Source: Guadua angustifolia (Eukaryota; Streptophyta; Magnoliopsida; Poales; Poaceae). From it: 64,000 bases of DNA. Numbering within the stretch: position 1 is the first letter of the stretch; each line of letters opens with the position of its first letter. Under the pieces are notes generated by a model that ran no database searches, was not told where the DNA came from, and was given only the letters and a program-made list of their open reading frames with translations. The position numbers were made by a program, and so were the translations under genes. Below are positions 12,022-22,781 of the stretch, in pieces. The DNA is taken from positions 72,110,525 to 72,174,524 of the forward strand of contig CM070500.1 of the NCBI GenBank assembly GCA_036346375.1, given 5' to 3'.

Positions 12022-12276
12022 TGTTAAAACTAGTAGAAGACGTTCAAATTGTTCAGTTAGTTGTGTAGGAAGTTCAGATTCTGTAGCGTATATTGCTATT
12101 GTCGGTTGTAGCTAACTTATCTCTGTTGTAATCTAAACTGTCTATATCCAAGCTAATCTATAAATACAATCTGTTCCCCTCTGTGGGAAATTGCGGCAAA
12201 ACCTTGATTAGTTTTTTCACAGACTTCTCTGGTGGTCGGTGTCTACGTTGTTTCCCCTCTAGAGGCTAGTATAACA
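12022..12276 (+). mobile_element. Copia 3' LTR, 255 bp
   Basis: The LTR begins TGTTAAAACTAG and ends CTAGTATAACA, so its ends are inverted (TGTTA...TAACA). It follows a polypurine tract at about 12012-12020 and contains a plus-strand TATA-like ctataaatac near 12160. The 5' LTR is not in the window. Confidence 0.75.
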
Positions 12277-13710
12277 CTCTCTTCTTCTGAAATTAAGGGC
12301 AAAACTCTTGCTCTTAGTTAAAAAAAGCTCCTCTGCTGCATGAAATAAAAATTAAACAAGATTAAATAAAACTGCCGCTAAATCAACTTGGTTAACGCCA
12401 AATAAATATGGAAGATGACTACAGACATTTTGGCAATCTTTTACGAGGACTACTCTTTCCTCATAACTTAAGTAGCTGATTAACACAAAATTAAGTAACC
12501 GATTCTAGTTGACCATATGGCAGGCAGCATTGTAACATTTAATGAACTAAACAACGCGACTTCAATGTACTCACATGACATAAAAGATTGTTAACTCAGT
12601 TGATGTAAATAAGGTACAGCCAGTATCACGAAGCAGTAAAAGACGACAAACATCTTGCTTAGATGTCCTGCTACGTGTTATCAAGGTACTATGTTTTGAC
12701 ATGAACTGTTAGACACACGTGTGTGGCAAATTGATAGAGCAATAGCCTAATTAGAACAGATTCCTAGTAGTTAGTAAGAAATATCACACTATTTATTCAA
12801 CTAGTTAATTAACATCATACAATGTGTCTCGTTTCTTACTAATCTTCCCCACCCTCTAGTTTGAGCATACATGTAGCGTATAAGGGGAATCAACTCGGAA
12901 GGATCAACGCTTTTTGTAGCTCCGTTCTACACACCAAAAAAGAACATAAAAAAAAGAACTATGGCAACCACGCCCAAGTAAGATTTAGAGAAAATTACTC
13001 AAATAATTAAGGCCGATCAAAGCATGGAAAAGGCTAGTCAACTATTAGAAAAGCTGCGTCCTGGAGCGCTACTTACTTACACAGTACATTTCAATTAGTT
13101 AAACGTGTGAGTTGTCTCTATTGACGTTAATATTTCAATCAGGTTGTTGGAGAACAAACTGCTGTTGTAGTGGTTGAAGCTTGGAACTTCAGATTTGCTG
13201 CTTTAAATCCACTCAATTCTTACAGCATACGTTGTTCAGGACAAATGTGTCAATTCATGGTATTCCGACGAACTACGAGACATGTTTTGTTGTTCCTAGT
13301 GTATCCATCCAATCCCCATCGGAAACTCGCTCAAGTTCCTAGGAACATGAATAGGAATTTCTCAGAAATAGCAAGCGCCAATTGTATATATGCTTCATCC
13401 ATCAAAGCAATTACAGTCACACAGTGCAAAATAGATGTCAGCACAAGCCGTAATGGCGCGAACAACAACACACAAATGGGTACGAAATTGATGCACAAAG
13501 ATCTAGCTCCAACAAGTAAGATTTTATATCAAAATTGCGCGTCACAAATGAAAGGATGAGACACGGAGGACCTTGACATTGCTACTCCAAAGCTCACAGC
13601 ATAACTATGAGAAGTACAAGAAAGAACACAAGTGAAGTAACTGTAAGTATTGACACAATGAAGCTCAGCGTCCTGCTATTATGAGAAAAGGTCCTTCAAG
13701 GGTACAATGT
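12277..13710. other. No supported gene; 3' flank of the TIMMDC1-like gene
   Basis: The sequence is AT-rich with no recognised repeat. An open frame of 129 codons at 13170-13559 (plus) has no recognisable domain and no gene context, so I did not call it. Confidence 0.35.
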
Positions 13711-16681
13711 TTACTTCTTCAGGCTGCCCTCAAGTCGCTCTATAGCAGCCCCCACACGGCTTTGATTCCCTTGTTCCTCTGCCAAATCTGCCGATGATTT
13801 CGAGTTCGCAATCTCAATATTTGCCTTTTCTGCTAGCTTCAGCTGTATCCAACCTGTAGAATAACCACAAGAAGTTATCAGCAGATTTAGCTGAGTTGAC
13901 ACAGCACATAGTCAGGTAAAAGTGAGATGAAGTTGTTGACTTGGCAACAAATGGCTCATGGGCATGCACATCCTATAAAAGCATTGCTGCCCAATTTTAT
14001 ATCAGTCTATTACTGTTGTGCAATTTTCCAATAGAGAAGATTGTTTTGTACTAGGTGAACAAGGATATTGGGAGATGGGCACAAACAAGTAAAGGGTGAG
14101 AAGGTACTATCGAACTGCCACCTTAGTAGGCTAAGCTGAAGAGGTGAAAAATAGAAATTAAAGGCTACCCATCACAAGACAAGCTTTAAACTTGTACCAA
14201 AGTGCCATTAAGTTCAAGAGGGTTACAATTAATTGTATGAGAGCAAGGCAGTTGCCTAAGATGCTAACGCGTTCATTTAGTTTGTAGGATTCAAGACATC
14301 CTATTACTGTCATAGAACAAAAATGCAAAACCACAAGTACATGTGGGTACATGCACATAATCTTAATCCCCAAAAGTGCCTCAAGATTCGTGCAAGAGAT
14401 ATTCAACGACTAGAAGTTGGGATGGTGGTTTGAATTTTGAAAATTTGCATAATCTCAAGGCACATTTGATGGTGGTGATAGGTACATGTGGGAAAACAAC
14501 ATTTACCATATTAGACATTTATTTGTATCATGTTATCAGGCCCATACTTAAGCAAGCGATGAATACATTCAAGTGAGCTAGAAAGACCTGAAAACTTTTA
14601 CAGCAAAGAGCAGAGTAAGTGCACTAATGAATGGAAATTCAAGAGCAATTCGAGATTACCAAGGGGAAAGCAGATTCCAGCACCAAGAGCAGATCCAACC
14701 AATACATTCCTTGCACGCCACATCGGTGAGCCTGGCACTGAGATATATAGACATCAGTTGAGGAGAACTCAGTATACTGAGCACTACCCTAGTGTTAATT
14801 AACACCATGTACATAGCAGAATCAGAAGTAAAGACAAACAATAAGATAAATTAATGATTTACCCTATGATATTATGCAGTAAAAGGAGAGTGCCACAAAC
14901 CCTAAAAGATATTTACAGTTTCCAAAGATACAGGCTCAAAATTACCGAGGAAACACACTATGAAAGATATCAAGAATCGTCAAGATATTCAGCCAAACAT
15001 TGTTTTTACAAACTTGTTCCACAACAAACTAAATCTTCAAGGTATTGATACAAAAAGTCAAGTATCTTGAATGACACAAAAAATCCAAGTAGACAATCTT
15101 GGCAAAAGTCTATTCCATCATTAAAGGTATCAGATATTCGGATCATCTTAGGCTAGAGGTTACACAACTGCAGTAGGCCTCTGAAGGTAGCCAACCTTAT
15201 AGATGAAGACAAATAAAATAGCCTGTGTTAATTTGACTGAGGCCTACATCACAAATCTTTTAACAAAGCATAACAGTTACAAGACAGTATTATTAATAGC
15301 AATATACTGGGGGTATACCACTTTAGTTTTTAAAGATGAATGCAGTGCTATTGTTTATTCTATTTTATTTCGTTTTGTATTTTCCTTTTCTGGATGTAAT
15401 TCATAGTATAGTAAACATATTTCATAAGCTTCCTCCAAGTTATACAATACGATAATATATCCACAGAATAGTTTAATGTATTTCTGTGACCAAGATTCTT
15501 AAAGTTTTAGCCAAGTTTATTAAAATCCAAGATTAATATGGTGAGAGTGAGATACATACGTATAAGCCCAAAAGCAGCCGCGGTAGCCGAGCCAGCTCCA
15601 GCAATATTAAATACATCATGTACCCCGGTTCTCAATAAGAAGGTTCTGTATGCCAAAGAAAGTAGCAGTAAACATCCCAAGGCGAACACCACCAACTAGT
15701 GAGCCTTTCGCAACCCGGATGAACCTTTTCTCCATTGCGTCTCTCATCAATCTATACTGTTCACGCTTGTCTGTGGTGCTTCCCATCTTCAACATTACTT
15801 CTGCATCCTTGCTCTGAGTATAATACAAATATTGCAGTCACAGAAGGCATTTTGTTAGCCTAAAGCGTGCATACTGTTCAGAAAAAAGGAGGGAAGTATT
15901 TTTCTATAATAGGGACGGGTTAGTGTTGCTGGAAGCTCAGCACCTAAGTTGGAGATGCTTAATTACCACTTGATCCTATTTTTGTAGTTTGATTCAATAT
16001 TGCCACAAAGTCATTCTATATTTTGTAATTTCACATGATCCTGCAACAGAAACTCATGTTCCACAATTGCAAGCCGAATTAAGTTGTGAGCAATTGAACA
16101 GAAGATTATATGCCGTGGTATACAAGTAAACTCCACTGCCACTTCACAAATAAGACGCAAAATGGATATATATCATAGAGCAGCAAAGTTGTATATCCAT
16201 CTACCTTTCTACAGTCGAATTAGTCAATGATCAAGGCAAGCGTGTCACTTACATCTACTAGTCATCCAGTTAATCAACTCCCTTTTTTTTTACTTTCACG
16301 CAGGTTAACATAGTACAAGATCAATAAAAGAAAGTATAAGGCTAGAACACAGTAGAGTGTCAACTTACGACGGAGGCGCTGGCCTCCTTGCTCCCACCGT
16401 AGAGTAGCCCGGTGAAGACGCCGACGAGGGTGGCGGTGCCCCAGTTCACCGTCCCCACCGCTGCAGCCCTCGACGACCTGCCGCCCGCATCTGCCTCGGC
16501 CTCCGCCTCCTCCTGGACCATTCCTACCCAAACACGTCAGAGGAAAACAAAAATGAACACAAGCAGCTCGGAGGTCGGAGCCACTAGCAGGAGGAGGATA
16601 CAGGCGACGAACCGCGGGGGCGGCAGAAGCCGGCGGATTAGGCGGCGGCGGCTCGGTGGGAGGAGGCGCCTGGGTGGGCAT
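13711..16681 (-). CDS. TIMMDC1-like Tim17/Tim22/Tim23-family mitochondrial membrane protein, five exons
   Basis: Minus-strand exons: 16681-about 16585 (proline-rich N-terminus MPTQAPPPTEPPPPN), 16523-16369, 15813-15560, 14737-14660 and 13853-13711, each with GT/AG ends and compatible phases. Exon 2 gives GTVNWGTATLVGVFTGLLYG. Exon 3 gives FIRVAKGSLVGGVRLGMFTA and then VHDVFNIAGAGSATAAAFGL. Exon 4 gives RNVLVGSALGAGICFPLG. Exon 5 gives a charged tail ending EGSLKK. The glycine-rich membrane segments and the order FIR..G.R / VF.IAGA.TG / G..GA..G.P.G follow TIMMDC1, a complex I assembly factor of the mitochondrial inner membrane. Exon 3 is 254 nt, one base off the length its phases require, so the frame breaks near the cggggt run at about 15624. 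The exon 1 donor is not unique. Expected length is about 240 residues. Confidence 0.75.
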
Positions 16682-16928
16682 GGAGATCTTCTGTAAGGCC
16701 GCGGCCGCAGTGGTTGGTCTCAAGGGCGACGGCCGACGGGCGGTGGCGACGGCCGACGGGCGGTGCCGACGGCGACGATATCACCCGTTGCGGAAACGAA
16801 TGGGAATGGGGAGAAGGGAGCAAAGTAGGCCGGCCTCGTGTTGTTTCCTACGCTCACCTAGATCTAGAGGCTAGAGCCCACTTACTTTTCTTGGGCCAAA
16901 ATCTCAATGCCGTTGCGTTCTAGGCCTT

Positions 16929-17165
16929 GTCCATCGTCCCCTCCTCCCGCTCGGCCCGCCGGACCCCGACGCCGCTGTCGCCCTCGACGAAGACAAGTAG
17001 TAGCTCGACAACCAGTGCATCCTCTCGATCTGGCGCCACACGGCTCCTTGGCCGCGTCCATCGTCCCCGTCGTCCCGCTGGGCTCGCCCGACCCTGACAC
17101 CGCCGTCGCCGCCGACGAAAATAGGTAGTAGCTCGACGACTGGTGCATCCTCTCAATCCAACCAG
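16929..17165. repeat. GC-rich direct duplication, 127-bp period
   Basis: The block starting gtccatcgtcccc at 16929 recurs from 17056. Both copies contain cgtcgccctcgacgaag-like text, tagtagctcgac and gtgcatcctctc. The copies have diverged by roughly 15 percent by eye. The block lies upstream of the TIMMDC1-like gene. No protein family is recognised in it. Confidence 0.6.
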
Positions 17166-17452
17166 CCTCGGTTCCTTCTCATTTGATCTGGCCTCCCCGG
17201 CGCCTCCCCTTCTTGGTTTCTCAATCTCATAGGCCCGACCCAAGGGAGTCTTGTGCTGGCTCATAAAGTCCCTAGGTTGTTTACCACGGTGAAGGTGGGT
17301 TACACTTAAAACATAGCAAGGCTTATGATTATTAACGGAAATCCTTTTGCCTGTTAGTAATGGATAGGTATTAAGTTAAACCTCGGATGATTGGCAACGC
17401 TACCTGCTTTTATTTCCTTTTGTTACTTGTCTTTACGTGAATGCTTCATAAG

Positions 17453-17771
17453 GAGAACGACTGTGCAATCATGTTTCCCGTGTAATCATCGTGCAATCCA
17501 ACTAAGAAAAATTTCAAAAAATTCTGAAAAAAATCATAGATGTACACCACATCTTACCCCATCTACACATAAAATTTCATGATCAAATTCGTCTTAAAAT
17601 TTGTCTTTTTTGTAACTTCTAGCATAGGATGAATTTGATCATGAAATTTTATATGTAGATAGGGTAAGATGAGATGTACATCCATAATTTTTTTCAGAAT
17701 TTTTTGAAACTTTTCTTAGTTGGATTGTACGGTGATTGCACGGGAAACATAATTGCACACCAGTCGTTCCC
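17453..17771. mobile_element. Hairpin MITE, 319 bp, 9-bp target duplication (Mutator-like)
   Basis: The two halves are near-perfect inverted repeats of about 150 bp. They start GAGAACGACTG and end CAGTCGTTCCC, with mirrored phrases such as atgtttcccgtg, ccaactaagaaaa and atgatcaaattc. CTTCATAAG flanks both ends (17444-17452 and 17772-17780). A 9-bp duplication is typical of Mutator-like elements. The transcript of such a unit would fold into a long hairpin. Confidence 0.85.
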
Positions 17772-18445
17772 CTTCATAAGATAGTGAATAGATTGGATGT
17801 GTAGTAATGATCTTATTAGTTCTCTAGTCTGTGAATAGCATACCTATAGGTACTTATCAAGTTTTGGGTATCTATTGGGTTTAGATTTAGACACAGATCT
17901 TACCAAAAAAACCTAGTAGGTTCCAGTGGACAATACAGTTTCAAATTTCAAATTTAGATGGGCAACAGTTGTATCTAAAAGTACGCATCTAATTACCATC
18001 CTAGTTTAAAAGCTAACACGCTTTCAATTTTTGGAAACATAAAAAAAATAAAAAATAGACACGTGGATAGCAAATGTAGTCCCATCCATATGTCGTCCAC
18101 AAGTTTCCTGCCCATCTGCTACACGTAGCGTCTGCGTTCGATTTACTTCGTGATGATTCTTTTTTCACTTTGGAAATTTAAATGATCCAACTTTTAAAAC
18201 GAGTGTAATTCATGATCTATTTAACCACTATGGTCCTTGCAACGAGATATTCAAAATAAGACCCTCATGAACACATTTTGGATTGGTAATGATATTATAT
18301 ATCATTTGTTTACTTGTTAATGTTCCAATAGTTACAAAGGATGTTCTAGTGTGTACCTGTCGAATGGGGTAGAGGGAAGGAATAGAGGGTTTATTGAATG
18401 TTTTGGTAAGTAAAATGTAATGTTTCATGTGTTTGGTTTTAATGT

Positions 18446-18505
18446 CTCAATAGTACATCAATGATGTTCCAACTACTCAATAGTACATCGATGATGTTCC
18501 AACTA
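18446..18505. repeat. 30-bp direct tandem repeat, two copies
   Basis: The unit ctcaatagtacatc followed by atgatgttccaacta occurs at 18446-18475 and 18476-18505 with one difference. Degenerate further copies follow near 18555-18600. Confidence 0.7.
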
Positions 18506-19253
18506 TTAAGTTATGAGGGGATGGGCCAATGTTTGAAGTGTTTGGTTTTAAAGTCTCAATGATTCATCGACAATGTTATATAATTTCATCGACGATGTTA
18601 CAACGAAATAAAAAATTATTAGTGGAACAAATTAAATATGCTCGTAGAGCAATTCAAGACTATGAGTGAAATAATTGCAAAGTATTAGTGGAATAACTGA
18701 AAAATATGAGTAGAACATATCCAGGTAAAATAAAACATATTAATAAAACAATTTTGGAAAAATGACATGAGAAAAGAAGACCTACTACAACAATTACCAA
18801 AAGACTATCTCTTTACTATTAAGCAGCAGTTGGTGACGGTGGTGCGTTTTTCTCCCGGCCCCACTCTCCAGCCCCCAACCCTCTCCCAAAACGGGCGACT
18901 GTCCCGGGGCAAATCCTCTCCCGAATCCCCGATTTTCTTGCTTGCTTGTGCGAAGCACCTCCTTCCTCCCCGCTTTCCTTCCCCCCCAATCTTTTCCCGA
19001 AATCTCGCCTGCGGCTCAAGGCAACTCCTTCCTCCCGCGTCCCGGTTTCCTTCCCTCAAGACGCTTGAAACACAGCCGATCCAGTCCCCCATCGCAGCCG
19101 CAATCTTCGCCCCCAACCTTGTCCCCCGCCGCATCCTTCCTCGCGCCGCAATAAAAGATCGTCACCCCCTCCCGAACCGGATCCCCTTTCCCTCGACTAC
19201 TACTCTCCAGCACTCCTACCCTAACCCACATCTCCTCCTCCAATCTCGCCGCC

Positions 19254-19426
19254 ATGGATCCGAACCCGACGGACGCCTAAGCGAACCCTCACGGAAGCAC
19301 CCGAGAAGAGGATCGCCGCCAGAAGCCTCCCTCCGACTTCGCCGTCGGCGAGATCGACGACGACGAGGGCTACCTCACGGCGCGTCAGAGGTGGAAGCAG
19401 CAATGGCGGCCGCCACTTCAAGGATG
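19254..19426 (+). pseudogene. Captured gene fragment of unknown family, nonsense codon near the start
   Basis: An ATG after the Kozak-like gccgccATGG opens MDPNPTDA, then hits TAA at 19278. The same frame continues to ANPHGSTREEDRRQKPPSDF and then AVGEIDDDEGYLTARQRWKQ before a TGA at 19424. The codon usage and acidic DDDEGYLTARQRW run look like real coding sequence. I do not recognise the family. The preceding 400 bp are CT-rich and UTR-like, so this looks like a 5' UTR plus first exon that has decayed. Confidence 0.45.
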
Positions 19427-19914
19427 ATATGGACGGGCCCACCCAGCCCAAAGAAGAAGGCTCTACGCGGCCGAAGGGCAGCAGCCTCGCCTCCAAGGCG
19501 GCATCGACGAGCCCGGACCAAGGCCACGCCGCGGTCTTGAGGATTGGGCGCATGAAAGAAGCATCCGGACGAGTGCCTCCTCTGCCCGCGGCCGAGTGCC
19601 TACCTCCGCCCGGCCAAGTGCCTCCCTCACTTGCGCCAAGCTCGCCATCATGCGGCGAATTCATCACCACTGCTCCTTCCTCTCCGCCGCCTCTGCCCCT
19701 CCTGTGTCAATACCCTCCGCCATCGCGTCTCCTCCCTCCTCCCACAAGGTAAATCAAGAAAACAGGGTATGTAAATCTTTAAATCTGAAGGAAGTTGCTT
19801 TCTTCTGTTGATGTTCAAATGTTATTATACATGTAAATGTTCTCGGACCCATAGCTGTATCTGTTGATCTGTCATGTTTATTTTTTACATTTTTCTATGG
19901 TTAAATCTGAGCAG

Positions 19915-20068
19915 AATTTTCCCCCTTGCCAAATCGTACATATACAGAACCCCCAAAATGGATGCGTGATAAAGGGCAGGTAACAATCCAATTTGGATGC
20001 TGTTATAATTATGCTACGGTACTTACCTTGTCCAGGGCATTGATGAAGCCAAGGAGGAGCTTGTCGAG
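19915..20068 (+). other. Two phase-compatible candidate exons of an unidentified protein
   Basis: Exon-like segments 19915-19979 and 20036-20068 have good AG/GT borders. Read in matching phase they give FSPLPNRTYTEPPKWMRDKG, then Q, then GIDEAKEELVE. The second piece resembles the start of the FtsH AAA domain (VAG(I/V)DEAK.EL.E), but it is only 11 residues, so I do not assign it. A possible upstream exon ends at the CACAAG|GTAAAT donor near 19748. Confidence 0.35.
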
Positions 20069-20955
20069 GTGAATATGGCTTTTCTACTGCTTACCCATGA
20101 TTGTTTTATGTGATGTTTGATGAATGTGTGAATATAGCAATCTATAACAATCAGTAGACAAGAGATATAGGGTGGAAGATGAAAGGGTAGAGTACATTTA
20201 TATAGCACAAGTCAGCAAAATGTCAATCAAGTGTCAATGGTGTTATTTTCCGCAATTGTGCATATATCAAATATTGTGTGTCATTCTATTGATAATGCAA
20301 ATAGCAAGGGTGAGATTTTTTTTTTTGCATAATCAAAATGAATGAATCAAATAATGCTTGACTTTAGGCATGCACAAAAGGTGGTTTCACATTTCTTGGG
20401 AATTTCCTCTATGTCATGCATTGTGAGTCTGTGACGCAAATTAACTGTATTTTATGCACCTTTTGGCTTAGTCAGACAATTTGAACTAAGTTTCCTCGTA
20501 TGAGAGGAAAGGGAACTTCGGCAAAAAGGCATGCCACAATAAGATTTGGCAAAGTTTCATTCAGGGGCATTTGAGCCTGCTTGCAATGTTGACTTGTTGC
20601 TGAATTACAACGTTCTAGGAAATCATATGCTTGCTCTGCTTTTGTTTTATAAAACCTCGTCTGAAGAAAATACCGTGAGCATCTATGGAAATACGAATGT
20701 AAATTAGATAGGTACTAGAAGTCTAGGACAAGTATAAGTTGTTGTTGGATGGTTAATTAATAATTGGTATTTCTATCTCTGAATTCTGTACTAAGTGTTG
20801 AGGGCTGAAGTTTGTTGATACCAGGAATTATATTGGTTTCAACTAATGTGCTATTTCCAATTCTTCCTACGAGAATTAGTTATGTACTACTGTTGATAGA
20901 ATATACTGACAAGACTTATGAACCTTTTGTACAATGTGACAACTTCCTAATGTAG

Positions 20956-21220
20956 ATAGTGAGCTGCCTGCATGGTTCACTGAACTACAAGAAGCTGGGA
21001 GCAAAATCGAGGATATGTTTACGTGTGTTGGGGGAAGACTTGGCTATGCTCAAATTTCGTTGTGTTCTTTAGTGTGGTTCGTTGGTTGAGTGTGTGGCAT
21101 ATTGATTGTTCAGTACTTGAGTGGCTCAGTGTGTGTGTTCGAACAACGCAGGGGCTTGAGGGTGTATCTGCAGGATGAGCATGGAACATTAATAGAAGCC
21201 CTTGATTACATGATCTCCAG
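20956..21220 (+). other. Candidate captured exons, family unknown
   Basis: Segment 20956-21016 can read SELPAWFTELQEAGSKIED. Segment 21152-21220 can read GLRVYLQDEHGTLIEALDYM and ends at a CAG|GTGAGT-type donor. Both look coding and lie between plausible splice sites, but their phases do not join cleanly to the exons upstream. They may belong to a different captured gene. Confidence 0.3.
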
Positions 21221-22781
21221 GTGAGTTCTACCCTACTGTGGCAAGGTTGTGACATGCCACCTATTATTCAGTTGTCAGCACTACTTAAAATTTGAAAGGC
21301 TAACACACTTTAGGATTTGAGAAATGCCTTAAAACACTTTAGGAATGTGTGTACTTTTTGATGTGAACAATTGGTGTCTCAATTGGAGAACTAACATTGT
21401 CATATTTGGCTGCTGTTGTATATAGAATTTTTTTCCTCTGTAAATTACCACAAGAGAGTTTTAGGAATATATGGATGTTGAATCCAATAGCTGAGCTAAC
21501 AGTGAGGGACGTCTCTATTTTTCTCCACCGTCGACACCAATTGGAATAGATGTTCATTGAGCAAAAAGATTGCACTTTGGAAGACAGTCTGTCGTCTCCT
21601 GTTAAACAAACTGAAATCATGGTTCCTGGTTTTGCTCTAACTTAGAAGAGAAACAGTATATTCTGTTCTTGCAATATCTAAGAGCTCCTACTTTAGAAAT
21701 TTGATCTGAATGAAGTAGAGTTTAACTGTTAGTTTGGCTGGACAGAACTGTCTTTTGTGTCTATAATTCAGTTGTCGGTACTAATTAAAAAGTAAAAGGC
21801 TAGCACACTTTAGGATTTGAGGAATGCCTTAAACACTTGAGGAACGTGTGTACTTTTTTATGTGAATAGTTGGTGTCTCAATTGGAGAACTAAGGTTTTG
21901 TTAACAAATTAATAGAAGAATCATAGTAAATTAGTCAGAAGTACTGCATGGTTTTGTGGTACTAGCATTATAGATATCCATTGCTTGCACATAGCAAGAA
22001 AGAGGTTGCGTGTCCTGGCATCATGGCTTTCAACAGAGGCATTTTGAATAAATTTTCAGCTGTAATTTGAAATCCTCTAGCTTAGTAATTTGTAATTTTC
22101 AGCTGTAATTTTTAAGCAAGATTTCATATGTGTTCAGATTTATCCTTTATCTTCTAATCATTGATGCAATGTCCATGCATGATTTTCAACTGTTGGATGG
22201 TGAGTTATTAAAAAAAATCAATTTCCTTAGTCTATGTTTTTTTCACATTCATACCTGGCTATTGTATTTGTGTTGGATAATAAATGACCTCAACTGCTAA
22301 ATGTGTACTTTGTTTGATATGTTTATGAGAATTACAGCTTGAGGAAGCAGTTCCTGGTTAGGCTCAGCTTCGCAATGAGTGGTTGTTGCGAGTTCCTTAT
22401 CGTAGAATAAGTTGTGGCATTTGGATAAGTGGGATTAGTGTTGAAATGGCTTACATCATACGTATGCTTGTAGACTCAAGTGAATTTTATTAGTACCAAA
22501 AATTTGTGTTAAGATCACGGTTTCACATTTACTGATACAATATATCAATTATAGTTATATCATTATTCTTGAGAAATATGTAGATCCTGGTTCTAGGTTT
22601 TAACTCATGATGTGGGTGTAATTAATAAATCTGAGCAGGTGTGGTTCGTGCAATCAGGTAGCTTGATGTTCCATTTCTTTATGGAAAAGATATTTGCATT
22701 TAGGATTAACGAAGTTTCTGCAAGTTTTCAGTTGATCTACTGATATACAGCAGAGCACATGCTTGATTGAAACTGTTACAG

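Noticed and set aside
13170..13559. 129-codon plus-strand frame
   Set aside because: No domain, no promoter or splice context, and it lies in the 3' flank of a minus-strand gene.
18767..19540. 257-codon plus-strand frame at the Helitron 5' end
   Set aside because: It begins upstream of the Helitron boundary and is Pro/Arg/Ser-rich in a CT-rich leader. The other frame (DDDEGYLTARQRW) is more protein-like.
20036..20068. GIDEAKEELVE as an FtsH AAA-protease exon
   Set aside because: It is only 11 residues. The following Walker A exon is absent and the preceding exon (KWMRDKGQ) does not fit FtsH, so the likeness may be chance.
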